Source: Calidifontimicrobium sp035325925
GTDB taxonomy: Bacteria; Pseudomonadota; Gammaproteobacteria; Burkholderiales; Burkholderiaceae_C
DNA length: 64,000 nucleotides
NCBI RefSeq assembly: GCF_035325925.1
Contig: NZ_DAOKZA010000003.1
Location: forward strand, 1 to 64,000
Direction: 5' to 3'
Shown piece after piece: positions 1 to 8,052 of this stretch. The position numbers and the translations under genes were made by a program. Every line of letters starts with the position of its first letter. Position 1 is the first letter of the stretch. The notes below the pieces were generated by a model. The model saw nothing but the letters and a program-made list of their open reading frames with translations, did no database searches and had not been told where the DNA came from.

Positions 1-60
1 CTGGCCGTCGCGCACGATGCCCCTCAGCGCCGCGTCGGCACTGGGATAGAGCTTGTTCAT
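1..60 (-). CDS. scoA: 3-oxoacid CoA-transferase subunit A, N-terminal 20 codons (partial)
   Basis: Only the first 20 codons are in the window; the gene continues beyond position 1. Read on the minus strand from an ATG at 60, the peptide is MNKLYPSADAALRGIVRDGQ. This matches the typical start of the alpha subunit of succinyl-CoA:3-ketoacid CoA-transferase, which moves CoA between succinyl-CoA and acetoacetate or a related oxoacid. The call rests on this short N-terminus alone. The gene is divergent from the thioesterase at 179, and the palindrome at 106-127 lies between them, so the two are probably co-regulated. Confidence 0.7.
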   Translation of the reverse strand, partial: MNKLYPSADAALRGIVRDGQ

Positions 61-105
61 CAGGATGCCTCCGGGAGAGCGAGGGGAAGTCCGAGGCGGG
101 AAGAT

Positions 106-127
106 ACTACGTAATGCGTTACGTAGT
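106..127. promoter_or_regulatory. Perfect 9-bp inverted repeat, probable repressor operator
   Basis: Arms ACTACGTAA and TTACGTAGT flank a TGCG spacer. A further half-site, TACGTAG, lies at 131-137. The palindrome sits in a locally AT-richer stretch between the divergent scoA and thioesterase starts, which is where a TetR- or GntR-type dimer would bind. No regulator of that type is encoded nearby, so the binding protein is unknown. Confidence 0.6.
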
Positions 128-178
128 CAGTACGTAGAATCAACTAGCGGCGAACCCTGCCGCTGTCGAGGGACAAAG

Positions 179-607
179 ATGAAGCGACCGAGCGACGATG
201 AACTCGTCAGCCGCCTCGAAGCGACGTACGCCCGGGTCGCTGCGCCTTTCGTGCAGTCGCTGAACCTGCGCGTGGTCTCGGCGACGAAGACCGAGTCGGT
301 GCTGGCGCTGCCGATCGTGCCGCACCTGGTGCACGGCGGCGGCGTGCTGTGCGGGCAGGCGATGCTCGCCGCGGCCGACACCGCGATGGTGCTCGCGCTG
401 TCGGCGTGGTTCGGCGAGTTCCGGCCGATGACCACCGTGCAGCTGAGCACCAGCTTCATTCGCCCGGTGCCCGGCGACGCCGGCGAGGCCTTGGTCGCCT
501 GCCGCATCCTGCGCTGCGGCAAGTCGCTGGCCTTCGGCGAGATCGACCTGAGGCTCGCCGACGGCACGCTGTTCGCACACGCGACCACCACCTACGCGCT
601 GCTGTGA
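179..607 (+). CDS. PaaI-family hotdog thioesterase
   Basis: A 142-residue single hotdog-fold protein of the PaaI/YdiI acyl-CoA thioesterase type, expected to hydrolyse an acyl- or aryl-CoA in the cytoplasm. The motif HGGGVLCGQAMLAAADTA is the family's helix region, and the ending FAHATTTYALL is the usual final strand. An in-frame opening exists upstream to 53, but it crosses the operator palindrome and has no family similarity, so I use the ATG at 179. The gene is divergent from scoA and followed after one base by the PAS-LuxR regulator, so these two are probably one transcript. The natural substrate cannot be read from sequence. Confidence 0.8.
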   Translation: MKRPSDDELVSRLEATYARVAAPFVQSLNLRVVSATKTESVLALPIVPHLVHGGGVLCGQAMLAAADTAMVLALSAWFGEFRPMTTVQLSTSFIRPVPGDAGEALVACRILRCGKSLAFGEIDLRLADGTLFAHATTTYALL

Positions 608-608
608 C

Positions 609-1172
609 GTGAGCGTGCCGCCACTGGACTACCGCACGGCGTTCGACCTGGCGCCGATCGGGCTGGTGCTGTCGCGCAACCGGCTGATGGTCGACTGCAA
701 CCGGCGCGTGCTCGAGATGTTCGGCGCCGAGCGCGAGCAGCTCGTCGGGCGCTCGTTCGAGGTGCTGTACCCCACGCACGAGGAGTTCGAGCGCACCGGC
801 GAGCGCATCGTCGCCAGCCTCGACCGCGACGGCTGGTACGCCGACGACCGGGTGATGAAACGCGTCGACGGCCCGCGCCGCGGCGAGCTGTTCTGGTGCC
901 ACGTCTCGGGCCGCGCGCTCGACCCGGCGCGCCCGCACGCCGCCGGCATCTGGGCTTTCGAGGACCTGTCGTCGCGGCGCGTGCTCAAGGTCGAGTTCAC
1001 CGCGCGCGAACGCGAGATCGCCGCGCTGCTGATCGAGGGGCTGACGAGCAAGCTGATCGGCAAGAAGCTGGCGATCAGCCCGCGCACCGTCGACGTCTAC
1101 CGCGCGCGGCTGATGCGCAAGGTCGGCGCGGCCACCACGCCCGAGCTGGTGCAGAAGCTGTTGAGCGCCTGA
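609..1172 (+). CDS. PAS-LuxR (HTH) transcriptional regulator
   Basis: A 187-residue protein starting at a GTG one base after the thioesterase stop. Residues about 10-115 form a PAS fold (APIGLVL, CNRRVLEMFG, FWCHVSG). Residues about 125-187 form a LuxR/GerE helix-turn-helix (TAREREIAALLIEGLTSK, SPRTVDVYRARLMRKV). There is no receiver domain, so it probably senses a ligand or redox state through PAS rather than by phosphorylation. Regulators of this shape often control catabolic and quinoprotein genes in Burkholderiales. A candidate binding motif at 1248-1259 recurs upstream of the PQQ dehydrogenase. The target assignment is inference. Confidence 0.85.
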   Translation: MSVPPLDYRTAFDLAPIGLVLSRNRLMVDCNRRVLEMFGAEREQLVGRSFEVLYPTHEEFERTGERIVASLDRDGWYADDRVMKRVDGPRRGELFWCHVSGRALDPARPHAAGIWAFEDLSSRRVLKVEFTAREREIAALLIEGLTSKLIGKKLAISPRTVDVYRARLMRKVGAATTPELVQKLLSA

Positions 1173-1247
1173 AGCAGCCCCGCCCGCCGGGCCGCGGCGC
1201 CCGATGGTCGCGCCCCTGCGCGGGCCGCTCGGGACACGGGCGCGCCA

Positions 1248-1259
1248 CAGGTAATCCCT
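1248..1259. promoter_or_regulatory. Shared motif copy 1 (caggtaatccct)
   Basis: This 12-mer matches cgggtattccct at 37938-37949, upstream of the PQQ alcohol dehydrogenase, at 10 of 12 positions. Here it lies between the PAS-LuxR gene and the tannase-family esterase. It could be a binding site for the neighbouring PAS-LuxR protein, but this rests on two copies only. Confidence 0.35.
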
Positions 1260-1276
1260 AGGTCGCCATCGTGTCT

Positions 1277-1297
1277 TTAGTTATATAAATTAACTAA
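1277..1297. promoter_or_regulatory. Probable MarR operator upstream of the esterase gene
   Basis: Perfect 7-bp inverted repeat TTAGTTA / TAACTAA with a 7-bp AT-only spacer, in an AT-rich island within otherwise about 70% GC DNA. It ends 75 bp before the esterase ATG. Size and composition suit a MarR-family dimer, and a MarR gene lies immediately downstream of the esterase (3399). Confidence 0.6.
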
Positions 1298-1372
1298 TGA
1301 TCTGAATCAACGGCCGCGACACCCGCCGGCCCGCCAGGCCGGCACCCCCCACCGAGGAAGGAGACCACGACC

Positions 1373-3301
1373 ATGCTTCCCCATGCTCTCGGCGCCACCG
1401 CACTGGCGGTGGCCGCGCTCGCGGTCCTGCCGGCCGCGACGGCGCAGGCACGCAGTCCGTTCGGGTTCGACACCTACAGCTTTCCTCCGTCGGCCGCCGA
1501 TGCCGTCTCGCTGACCGTTCGTGCGCCGTCGCACGCGACCGCGCGGCAGGTCGCCGTGTTCCTCAACGGCAAGGACGTCACCGTGTCACTGCAACCGGTT
1601 CCGGACACCGACACGCTGGCCGGCACCGTGACCGGCCTGGTGCCCGGCGCCAACACGCTCGAGCTGCGGCCGCGCGCCAACGCCGCGGCGGTCGCCCGGC
1701 TGAAGGTGCACGTCATCACCGCCGCCGACTGCAACAGCGCCCGCCTCGGTTCCGACATCGACCCCGCATCGATCGGCGAGCCGGTCTCCGCCGTGACACT
1801 GACCAGCACCACCTGGACCGCCGCCACGGCGTCGAACCAGGCCTTCTGCCGCGTCAACGGCAGCATGGCGCCGATCGACCCGGCGGCACCGAACATCAAC
1901 TTTGGCACCACGCTGCCCGCACGCTGGGCCTACCGCTACGCGCAGATGGGCGGCGGCGGCATGAACGGCTCGATTCCCGCGCTGGCCGGGGCCGCCTACA
2001 ACAACCGCGGCATGGCCACCGCGGGCAGCGACTCGGGTCATCAGTTCGTCGGCGGCAACGCCTGGGCGCTGAACGAGGAGGCGATCAAGAACCTCGGCTA
2101 CATGCAGATGAAGAAGACCTACGACGCCGCCCGCGTGCTGCAGCAGCGCGCCTACGGTGCGGCGCCGCAGCACACCTACTGGTTCGGCAGCTCGCAGGGC
2201 GGCCGCGAGGGCCTGACGATGGCCCAGCGCTATCCAGAGGCCTTCGACGGCGTCTCGGTGCAGGTGCAGATCGTCAACTTCTCGTCGCTGATGCTGGGGC
2301 CGGTGCTGCTGCGCCAGCAGGAGATCGCGCTGGCCAACTGGGTGACCCAGGCCAAGCGCACCGCGATCGCGACCGAGGTGATTCGCCAGTGCGACGGCCT
2401 CGACGGGCTGTTCGACGGTCTGATCAACAACTACCAGGCCTGTCGAGCGATCTTCGACGTCAACCAGGGGACGCCGAACCGCCAGCCCTGGGCCGCCAAA
2501 CGCTGCCCGGGCAACATCGACCCCAACCCGGCGGACACCTCGGCGAACGCCTGCCTGACCGACGGGCAGATCGAGACGCTGCAGTTCACGCACACGCCAT
2601 ATCTGTTCGCGACCCCGCTGGCGCACGACAACCCGCGGTTCGGCATGTGGCTGCCCGGCACCGACCCCGGCGGCAGCGGGCTGATCGTGCCGACGCGCTA
2701 CCGCGGCCAGGAGGGCGCGGCCGCCAACGCCCCGCTGTACACCCACCTGGGCATCGTGGGCGTCACCGGCTTCCTGTTCCAGGACCTGAACGCCAACGCG
2801 CTGGACTACGTGGAAGGCGGGCCGCTGAACGACCGGCGGGTCGAGATCTCGGCCTGGCTGGACGCCACCGACCCGGACCTGCGCCCGTTCAAGAACCGCG
2901 GCGGCAAGCTGATCTCGGTGATCGGCACCAACGACACGCTGGCCTCGCCGGGCGCGCAGCTGGACTATTACCAGTCGGTGCTCGACACCATGGGCCGAGG
3001 CTCGGTCGACCAGTTCGCGCGGCTGTGGGTGCTGCCGATGACCAACCACGGCCTGGGCGGCAGCAGCTACAACGTCAACGGCGCCGGCGAGCCGAATGCG
3101 CCCTTCCCCATCCCGAACGGTCACGACCGGGTGACGATGATCGTCGACTGGGTCGAACAGGGCGTCGCGCCGCCGAAGGCGCCGACCGTCACCGCCGGCG
3201 CACGGTCGCTGCCGATGTGCTCGTACCCGGCGTATCCACGCTACCTCGGCGAGGGTCGCCCGGCGACCGAGGCCGCCTCGTACGAGTGCACCGTCGACTG
3301 A
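1373..3301 (+). CDS. Secreted tannase/feruloyl-esterase family hydrolase
   Basis: A 642-residue protein with a Sec signal peptide (residues 1-26, ending ATAQA) and an alpha/beta-hydrolase fold of the tannase/feruloyl esterase family. It should hydrolyse ester bonds outside the cytoplasm. Ser274 in GSSQGG is the likely nucleophile, Asp521 (GTNDT) and His559 (TNHGLGG) the other triad members. Most family members pair a Cys just before Ser with a Cys just after His (the CS-D-HC motif, as in tannases and MHETase). Here those positions are Ser273 and Gly560, so that disulfide is absent. The RBS is GGAAGGAGA before the ATG at 1373. A GC hairpin follows at 3319-3348. The substrate is unknown; aromatic esters are the family norm. 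Confidence 0.82.
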   Translation: MLPHALGATALAVAALAVLPAATAQARSPFGFDTYSFPPSAADAVSLTVRAPSHATARQVAVFLNGKDVTVSLQPVPDTDTLAGTVTGLVPGANTLELRPRANAAAVARLKVHVITAADCNSARLGSDIDPASIGEPVSAVTLTSTTWTAATASNQAFCRVNGSMAPIDPAAPNINFGTTLPARWAYRYAQMGGGGMNGSIPALAGAAYNNRGMATAGSDSGHQFVGGNAWALNEEAIKNLGYMQMKKTYDAARVLQQRAYGAAPQHTYWFGSSQGGREGLTMAQRYPEAFDGVSVQVQIVNFSSLMLGPVLLRQQEIALANWVTQAKRTAIATEVIRQCDGLDGLFDGLINNYQACRAIFDVNQGTPNRQPWAAKRCPGNIDPNPADTSANACLTDGQIETLQFTHTPYLFATPLAHDNPRFGMWLPGTDPGGSGLIVPTRYRGQEGAAANAPLYTHLGIVGVTGFLFQDLNANALDYVEGGPLNDRRVEISAWLDATDPDLRPFKNRGGKLISVIGTNDTLASPGAQLDYYQSVLDTMGRGSVDQFARLWVLPMTNHGLGGSSYNVNGAGEPNAPFPIPNGHDRVTMIVDWVEQGVAPPKAPTVTAGARSLPMCSYPAYPRYLGEGRPATEAASYECTVD

Positions 3302-3318
3302 CGCGCAAGGACCCGCCG

Positions 3319-3348
3319 CGGGCCCGGCAGCAGCAACTGCCGGGCCCG
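3319..3348 (+). terminator. GC-rich hairpin after the esterase gene
   Basis: A perfect 12-bp stem (CGGGCCCGGCAG / CTGCCGGGCCCG) with a 6-base loop starts 17 bp after the esterase stop. No T-tract follows, as is common for strong hairpins in very GC-rich genomes. Confidence 0.7.
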
Positions 3349-3398
3349 TGCCGATCGTCGGCGACTGGGTTGCGGACGGGCGGGTACACTGACCGTCG

Positions 3399-3872
3399 AT
3401 GGCCAGTCCTCGCAGCAGCGACGGTGCCCCGACGCCGGTCGACCAGTCCTCGCTGGCGCATTTGCTCGGCTACCACATGGCCCAGGCCGACATCCCGGCC
3501 AAGGCCGCCTTCTACAAGTACATCGGTGAGCCGCTGGCGCTGCGGCACGTCGATTTCACGATCCTGATGCTGGTGCGGTCCAACCCCGGCATCACTCAGA
3601 AGCAGCTGTCGCAGACCCTGGCGGTCTCGGCGCCGAACATCACCACGCTGCTCGAGCGCATCGAGTCCAAGGGCCTGATCGAGCGCGTCCGCTCCGACGC
3701 CGATCGCCGGCTGCAGCACGTGCGATTGACACCTGCCGGTGCCCGCATCGCGAAGCGCTCGTACGAACTCTCGCTGGACTGCGAGCGCGAGATGCTCAAG
3801 CACCTGACCGCCGGTGAACGGGCCCTGCTGCTGGAGCTGCTCGACAAGGTCGCCAGGCACCGGCGCGTTTGA
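3399..3872 (+). CDS. MarR-family transcriptional regulator
   Basis: A 157-residue winged-helix protein. The recognition helix region is ITQKQLSQTLAVSAPNITTLLERIESKGLIER and the wing contains DRRLQHVRLT, the classic MarR layout. It is expected to be a dimeric, ligand-responsive repressor. It lies downstream of the tannase-family gene on the same strand, beyond a terminator hairpin, so it likely has its own promoter; TACACT at 3385-3390 is -10-like but very close to the ATG. The inverted repeat at 1277-1297 is the best candidate operator. Confidence 0.9.
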   Translation: MASPRSSDGAPTPVDQSSLAHLLGYHMAQADIPAKAAFYKYIGEPLALRHVDFTILMLVRSNPGITQKQLSQTLAVSAPNITTLLERIESKGLIERVRSDADRRLQHVRLTPAGARIAKRSYELSLDCEREMLKHLTAGERALLLELLDKVARHRRV

Positions 3873-4028
3873 CGGACACGCGCTTGCCTGGCGGTGCGCA
3901 CCCGTGGCAGGCGCGCTGACGGCCCGCCGGCCGTCGGCGGCGTCGGTGCAGGCGGCTTGCCCGGCTCGTGTCGCGCGCCACGCCGGGGCGATGCATGATG
4001 TAGAGCACGCGTTACGAAGGCCGCCGCG

Positions 4029-4703
4029 ATGATCACCGTCCACCACCTGGAAAACTCGCGCTCGCAGCGCGTGCTGTGGCTGCTCGAGGAGCTCGGCGTG
4101 GGCTACGAGATCCGGCGCTACGCGCGCGACCCGAAGACCCTGTACGCGCCGCCCGAACTGCGGCGCGTGCACCCGCTGGGCAAGAGCCCGGTGATCACCG
4201 ACGGCGACGTGACCGTGGCCGAGTCGGGCGCGATCGTCGAGTACCTGCTCGACACCTACGACGCGAAGGGTCGCCTGCGCCCGCCGCCGGGCACGCCCGA
4301 GCGGCGCCGCTTCACCTACTGGCTGCACTTCGCCGAAGGCAGCGCGATGCCGCCGCTGCTGATGAAGCTGGTGTTCGACAAGGTGCGCCGCGCGCCGGTG
4401 CCGTTCTTCGTCAAGCCGGTGACGCGCGGCATCGCCGACAAGGTCATGGCGAGCTTCGTCACGCCCAACCTCGAGCGCATGTACGCGTTCATGGAAGGCG
4501 AACTGGGCGAGCGGGCCTGGTTCGCCGGCGACGCCTTCAGCGCGGCCGATGTGCAGATGAGCTTTGCGCTCGAGGCCGCGGCGCAGCGCGGCGGGCTCGA
4601 CGCGCGCTACCCGCGCCTTCGCGACTGGCTCGAACGCGTCCACGCGCGCCCGGCGTACCGCCGTGCACTCGAACGCGGCGGGCCGTACACGATCGCCGAC
4701 TGA
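4029..4703 (+). CDS. Glutathione S-transferase family protein
   Basis: A 224-residue protein. Residues 1-80 form a thioredoxin-like GST N-domain (HHLENSRSQRVLWLLEEL, HPLGKSPV, ESGAIVEYLL) and residues 90-215 the all-helical C-domain (WFAGDAFSAADVQMSFAL). ESGAI is the glutathione-gamma-glutamyl contact segment, and Ser10 or Arg11 is in the position of the catalytic residue. It acts in the cytoplasm on electrophilic substrates. It could in principle isomerise maleylacetoacetate, the step missing between HmgA and FahA elsewhere in this window, but it lacks the usual SSxS start of that family, so I keep the general call. About 250 bp with no recognisable gene follow it. Confidence 0.88.
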   Translation: MITVHHLENSRSQRVLWLLEELGVGYEIRRYARDPKTLYAPPELRRVHPLGKSPVITDGDVTVAESGAIVEYLLDTYDAKGRLRPPPGTPERRRFTYWLHFAEGSAMPPLLMKLVFDKVRRAPVPFFVKPVTRGIADKVMASFVTPNLERMYAFMEGELGERAWFAGDAFSAADVQMSFALEAAAQRGGLDARYPRLRDWLERVHARPAYRRALERGGPYTIAD

Positions 4704-4954
4704 CGCCGCGTCCGACGTGGCGCCACGCGGGCGCCGTCGGCGCAAGCCGCCGCCCACCGGCCGGTGGATCGGCGCCGCTCGTGCGTCGATCCGCGACCGC
4801 ATGGTCGCGGCCGCAACGGCCGCACCACCACGGGCGCGCAAGCCACGACGTCGACGAGGCGGCACGAAGGCGGCGGGAAGGCGGCATGACATCCGACGCC
4901 CTGGCCCGTCAAGACCTCCTGGGCGCAGGTCGTCCCGGAACCGCCGGCACGCCG

Positions 4955-7495
4955 TCAGTGCCTCGCGGCGCCGCCGCCGAACTCACGCCAGGGCGGGCGA
5001 GCGCGATCGCCGCCGGCCGGCCCCGCGCCGCCTGCCGCGCCGGCAGTGGCCGCGCCCGCCGGCTGCGGCGGTGCGGCCACCGGCTGCGGCGGTGCGGCCA
5101 CCGGAACGACGACACGGAACACCGCGCCGCCTTCGTCGCGGTTGCCGGCGTCGATGCGCCCGCCCATCGCGGTGACGATCTGCCGGCTGATCGCCAGGCC
5201 CAGCCCGGCGCCCTGCCGGCGCGCGCGGCCCTGCTCGCCTTGCGCGTAGGGCTCGAACAGGCGATCGAGGTCGGCCGCACTGAGCCCGGGGCCGTCGTCG
5301 AGCACCTCGACGCACAGCTCGCGCCGCCCTTCGCGCTCGCGCGCCTCGGCACGCACCGCCACCGGCCCCCGGCGCGCGAACTTGACCGCGTTGTGCACCA
5401 GGTTCTGCACCACCTGTTGCAGCCGCGTCGCGTCGATCTCCAGCGTCGCCGGCATGCGCTGCACGTCGCGTTCGAGCCGCAGGCCGCGCGCGCGCGCCGC
5501 CAGCTCGCCCGGCGCCAGCGCCTGCGTCCAGAACGCCGCCATCGACGTCGGCTTCACGTCGAGCACCAGCGGTGCGCCGAGCAGCTGCTCGTAGGCCAGT
5601 GTGTCGTCGAGCACCTGCCGCAGCCCCTGCGAGCTGCGGGCGATCGCGTCGAGCAGCTTGTCGCGCAACGCCGGGTCGTCGTGCTCGCGAAGCATCTCGG
5701 CGCCGGCGCTGACCGCGCCGAGCCCGCCGCGCAGTTCGTGCGACAGGTAGGCGAGGAAACGCCCGCGCGCGGCGGTGGCCTGCTCGGCCATCCGGCGTGC
5801 GTCGCGCTCGAACTCGCGCGCCGCGCGCAACCGGCGGTTGCCGCGCGCCAGCAGGTACAGGTAGCCGAGCAAGGCAGCGAGCACCGGCAACGCGATCGAC
5901 GCGACGCGGGCCCAGTCGGTGCCCGCTTTCACCTGCACCGTCATCCAGCGCGACTGCAGCATCGCACGATCGCTGTCGTTGAGCGCCTCGAACCCGCGGT
6001 GCAGCAGCCGGGTGAGCTCGGGCAGCCGGCGCGGCACGGCGAAGTACAGCTCGCTGTCGCCGCCGCGCACGATGCCGGTGATGCGCAGCTGGCCGGCGAA
6101 ACGTCGCTCGATCAGGTCGTTGATCACCGTGATGTTGCCCAGCCCGACCTGCGCCGCGCCTTCGGCCACCGCCGCCAGCACCTGGTCCTGGCGGTCGAGC
6201 TCGACGAGCTGGATGCCCGGGTGGCGCGCTCGCAGTTCGGGGATCAGGAAGTGCGCGCGCAGCAGCGCGAGCCTGCGCAGCCCGACCTGCGCGGTGTCGG
6301 TGACCGCGGCGCCGTCGACCGCGGTGAACAGCGCGGTGGGCACGCTGGCGAAGGGACCGACGAAGTCGACGTCGCGCCTGCGCAGCGGCGTGCGCGCAAC
6401 GCCGACGACGACCTCGATCGAGCCGGCGAGCGCGCCGTCGTAGACCTCGGCGAAGCTGGCGCCGATCTCCTGGACGATCTCCAGGCCGACCTTGCCGGCG
6501 GCCAGCCGCAGCGCATCGGCGCCGAGCCCCTGGAACTCGCCGAGCGGGCCGCGCTGCGTGAACGGCGCGAAGTCGGCGTCGTAACCGACGCGGATGCGCC
6601 CGTGCTGCCGCAGCCAGGCGCGTTCGGCCGCGGTGAGCTCGACGGCAGTCGGCGGCAGCGGCACCAGCGCGCCCGCGGGCAGCCAGCGCTCGGCAAGCCG
6701 CGAGCGGTCGGCCGCGGTCACCGACTCGATCGCCCGGTCGAGAATGGCGCGCAGCTCGGGCAGGTCGCGCCGCACCGCGGGCCCGAGCGGCGCGGCACCC
6801 GGCCCGAGGTTGCGCCGCAGCTCGACGTTGGCCAGCAGGTTCTTCTCGACGTGGAACACGACCTCGTGCTGGAAGCCGATGAACAGGTCGACCTGACCGC
6901 CGGCCAGCGCGCGCAGCGCCTCGTCGGCGCGCTCGTAGGTGTGCACCGCGGCCTGCGGGTGCCGATCGCGCAGCAATGCCAGCGCCGCCGAGTCGGCCAC
7001 CGCGGCGACGCGCCGGCCGCCGAAGTCGGCGGTGGGCGACACGTCGGGCACGTCGCGACGCGCGGCGAGCACCAGGTTGGTGGTGAACGCCGCTCGCGTG
7101 TACAGCGCGGCGTCGGCGATCTGCGGCAGCGGCGCGGCGAACGGCAGCATGTCGATCTCGCCGCGGCGCAGCGCGTCGAGCGCATCGGCGAAGCGCGGCA
7201 CGTGCCGGTACTCGAAGCGCAGGCCGCTGCGCTGCGACCACAGGTCGAGCATCTCGACGACGAAGCCGTGCGGGTGCCCGCTGCGCTCGTCGTTGAAGTA
7301 GTACGGCGGGAACTCGCGCGTCAGCGCGACGCGCACCACCGGGTGGGCGGCGACCCAGGCACGCTCGCGTTCGGTCAGCGCCAGCGTCTGCGCCGCGGCG
7401 GCGTGCGCGAACACGACGCACAGCAGTGCCGGCGCCCACCCCCGCAGCCACGATGCCCAGCGTTGCCACTTCGTCGAGCCCGCCACCGGCGCCAC
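4955..7495 (-). CDS. EvgS/BvgS-like sensor histidine kinase with two periplasmic SBP domains
   Basis: About 846 residues from a GTG at 7495, which has AGGGGG upstream; the only earlier in-frame start is a TTG at 7576. In order: a hydrophobic signal/anchor (WAPALLCVVFAHAAAA), two bacterial extracellular solute-binding type-3 domains (about 38-255 and 285-490, each opening with LTERERAWV or LTAAERAWL), one membrane helix (about 530-550), a HisKA domain with His586 in YLSHELRGGL, and a HATPase domain (N-box NLVHNAVKF, G-boxes DDGPGL and GAGLGLAI). BvgS and EvgS also carry receiver and Hpt domains; this protein stops after the ATPase with an Ala/Pro-rich tail, so it is a simple kinase. No cognate response regulator is adjacent. 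The input is probably an amino acid or small anion. Confidence 0.85.
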   Translation of the reverse strand: MAPVAGSTKWQRWASWLRGWAPALLCVVFAHAAAAQTLALTERERAWVAAHPVVRVALTREFPPYYFNDERSGHPHGFVVEMLDLWSQRSGLRFEYRHVPRFADALDALRRGEIDMLPFAAPLPQIADAALYTRAAFTTNLVLAARRDVPDVSPTADFGGRRVAAVADSAALALLRDRHPQAAVHTYERADEALRALAGGQVDLFIGFQHEVVFHVEKNLLANVELRRNLGPGAAPLGPAVRRDLPELRAILDRAIESVTAADRSRLAERWLPAGALVPLPPTAVELTAAERAWLRQHGRIRVGYDADFAPFTQRGPLGEFQGLGADALRLAAGKVGLEIVQEIGASFAEVYDGALAGSIEVVVGVARTPLRRRDVDFVGPFASVPTALFTAVDGAAVTDTAQVGLRRLALLRAHFLIPELRARHPGIQLVELDRQDQVLAAVAEGAAQVGLGNITVINDLIERRFAGQLRITGIVRGGDSELYFAVPRRLPELTRLLHRGFEALNDSDRAMLQSRWMTVQVKAGTDWARVASIALPVLAALLGYLYLLARGNRRLRAAREFERDARRMAEQATAARGRFLAYLSHELRGGLGAVSAGAEMLREHDDPALRDKLLDAIARSSQGLRQVLDDTLAYEQLLGAPLVLDVKPTSMAAFWTQALAPGELAARARGLRLERDVQRMPATLEIDATRLQQVVQNLVHNAVKFARRGPVAVRAEAREREGRRELCVEVLDDGPGLSAADLDRLFEPYAQGEQGRARRQGAGLGLAISRQIVTAMGGRIDAGNRDEGGAVFRVVVPVAAPPQPVAAPPQPAGAATAGAAGGAGPAGGDRARPPWREFGGGAARH
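5059..5100. repeat. 21-bp tandem repeat, two perfect copies, in the kinase tail
   Basis: The unit ccggctgcggcggtgcggcca occurs twice without a mismatch. It encodes the repeated VAAPPQP segment in the low-complexity C-terminal tail of the sensor kinase and keeps frame. It is a likely slippage product. Confidence 0.85.
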
Positions 7496-7626
7496 CCCAT
7501 CCAGGCCCCCTGAGGGCCTGCATGGTGCCAATGTACGCGACCCGTGGCGATGCGTCGTCGCCGGGCCGCGCCGCAACGACTCAGTGCCCGGGACGCCGCG
7601 AGCCAGCCGAGCGCGCGGGCCTCAGT

Positions 7627-8046
7627 TCAACCGACGACCGCGCGCAGCCAGTCGGGCAGCGGCACCGACTTGCCGCGCGGAAAGTCGACCCACACCGTCT
7701 TCGCGCCGCCGCTGGCGTAGATCACGCCGGGTTCGTCGGTACGCTCGAGGGTGATGTAAGTCTCGAAGCTGGAGCGCCCCGGCTTGGCGACGTAGTGGCG
7801 CGCGAGCACGTCGCCGGGGTACTCGAGCTGCTTGAGGAAGTTGCAGAACGCGTTGACGATCACCGGGCCGGTGCCCTGCGGGTCGGGAGGCCCGCCCAGC
7901 GAGTGGAGCCACTCGATGCGCACGATCTCCATGAAGCGGAAATAGACCGTGTTGTTGACGTGGCCCATCGCGTCCATGTCGCCCCAGCGGATCGGGATCA
8001 CCGACTGGTGCACCAGCTTCTTGTGGTCGGGCAGGTCGAATCGCAT
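7627..8046 (-). CDS. 4HBT/YbgC-like acyl-CoA thioesterase
   Basis: A 139-residue single hotdog domain. The segment IRWGDMDAMGHVNNTVYFRFMEIVRIEW contains the 4-hydroxybenzoyl-CoA thioesterase signature, with the catalytic Asp in GDMDAMGH. It is expected to hydrolyse cytoplasmic acyl-CoA esters of unknown chain. It starts 6 bp after the YceH gene stop on the same strand, so the two are almost certainly co-transcribed. Confidence 0.88.
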   Translation of the reverse strand: MRFDLPDHKKLVHQSVIPIRWGDMDAMGHVNNTVYFRFMEIVRIEWLHSLGGPPDPQGTGPVIVNAFCNFLKQLEYPGDVLARHYVAKPGRSSFETYITLERTDEPGVIYASGGAKTVWVDFPRGKSVPLPDWLRAVVG

Positions 8047-8052
8047 CGTGTT

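Noticed and set aside
53..178. N-terminal extension of the PaaI thioesterase
   Set aside because: It crosses the operator palindrome, has no family similarity and overlaps the scoA start.
4029..4703. GST as the missing maleylacetoacetate isomerase of the homogentisate pathway
   Set aside because: It is 40 kb away, lacks the typical N-terminal SSxS motif of that family, and nothing else links it to the operon.
4716..4727. 12-bp palindrome CGTGGCGCCACG after the GST gene as a terminator
   Set aside because: It is too short, with no loop and no T-run; such GC palindromes are expected by chance here.
4076..7513. Very long open frame (over 1100 codons) opposite the sensor kinase
   Set aside because: It is a shadow of the kinase gene in high-GC DNA. 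Its translation is Arg/Ala/Gln/His-rich, with no domain, and third-position GC fits the minus-strand frame.
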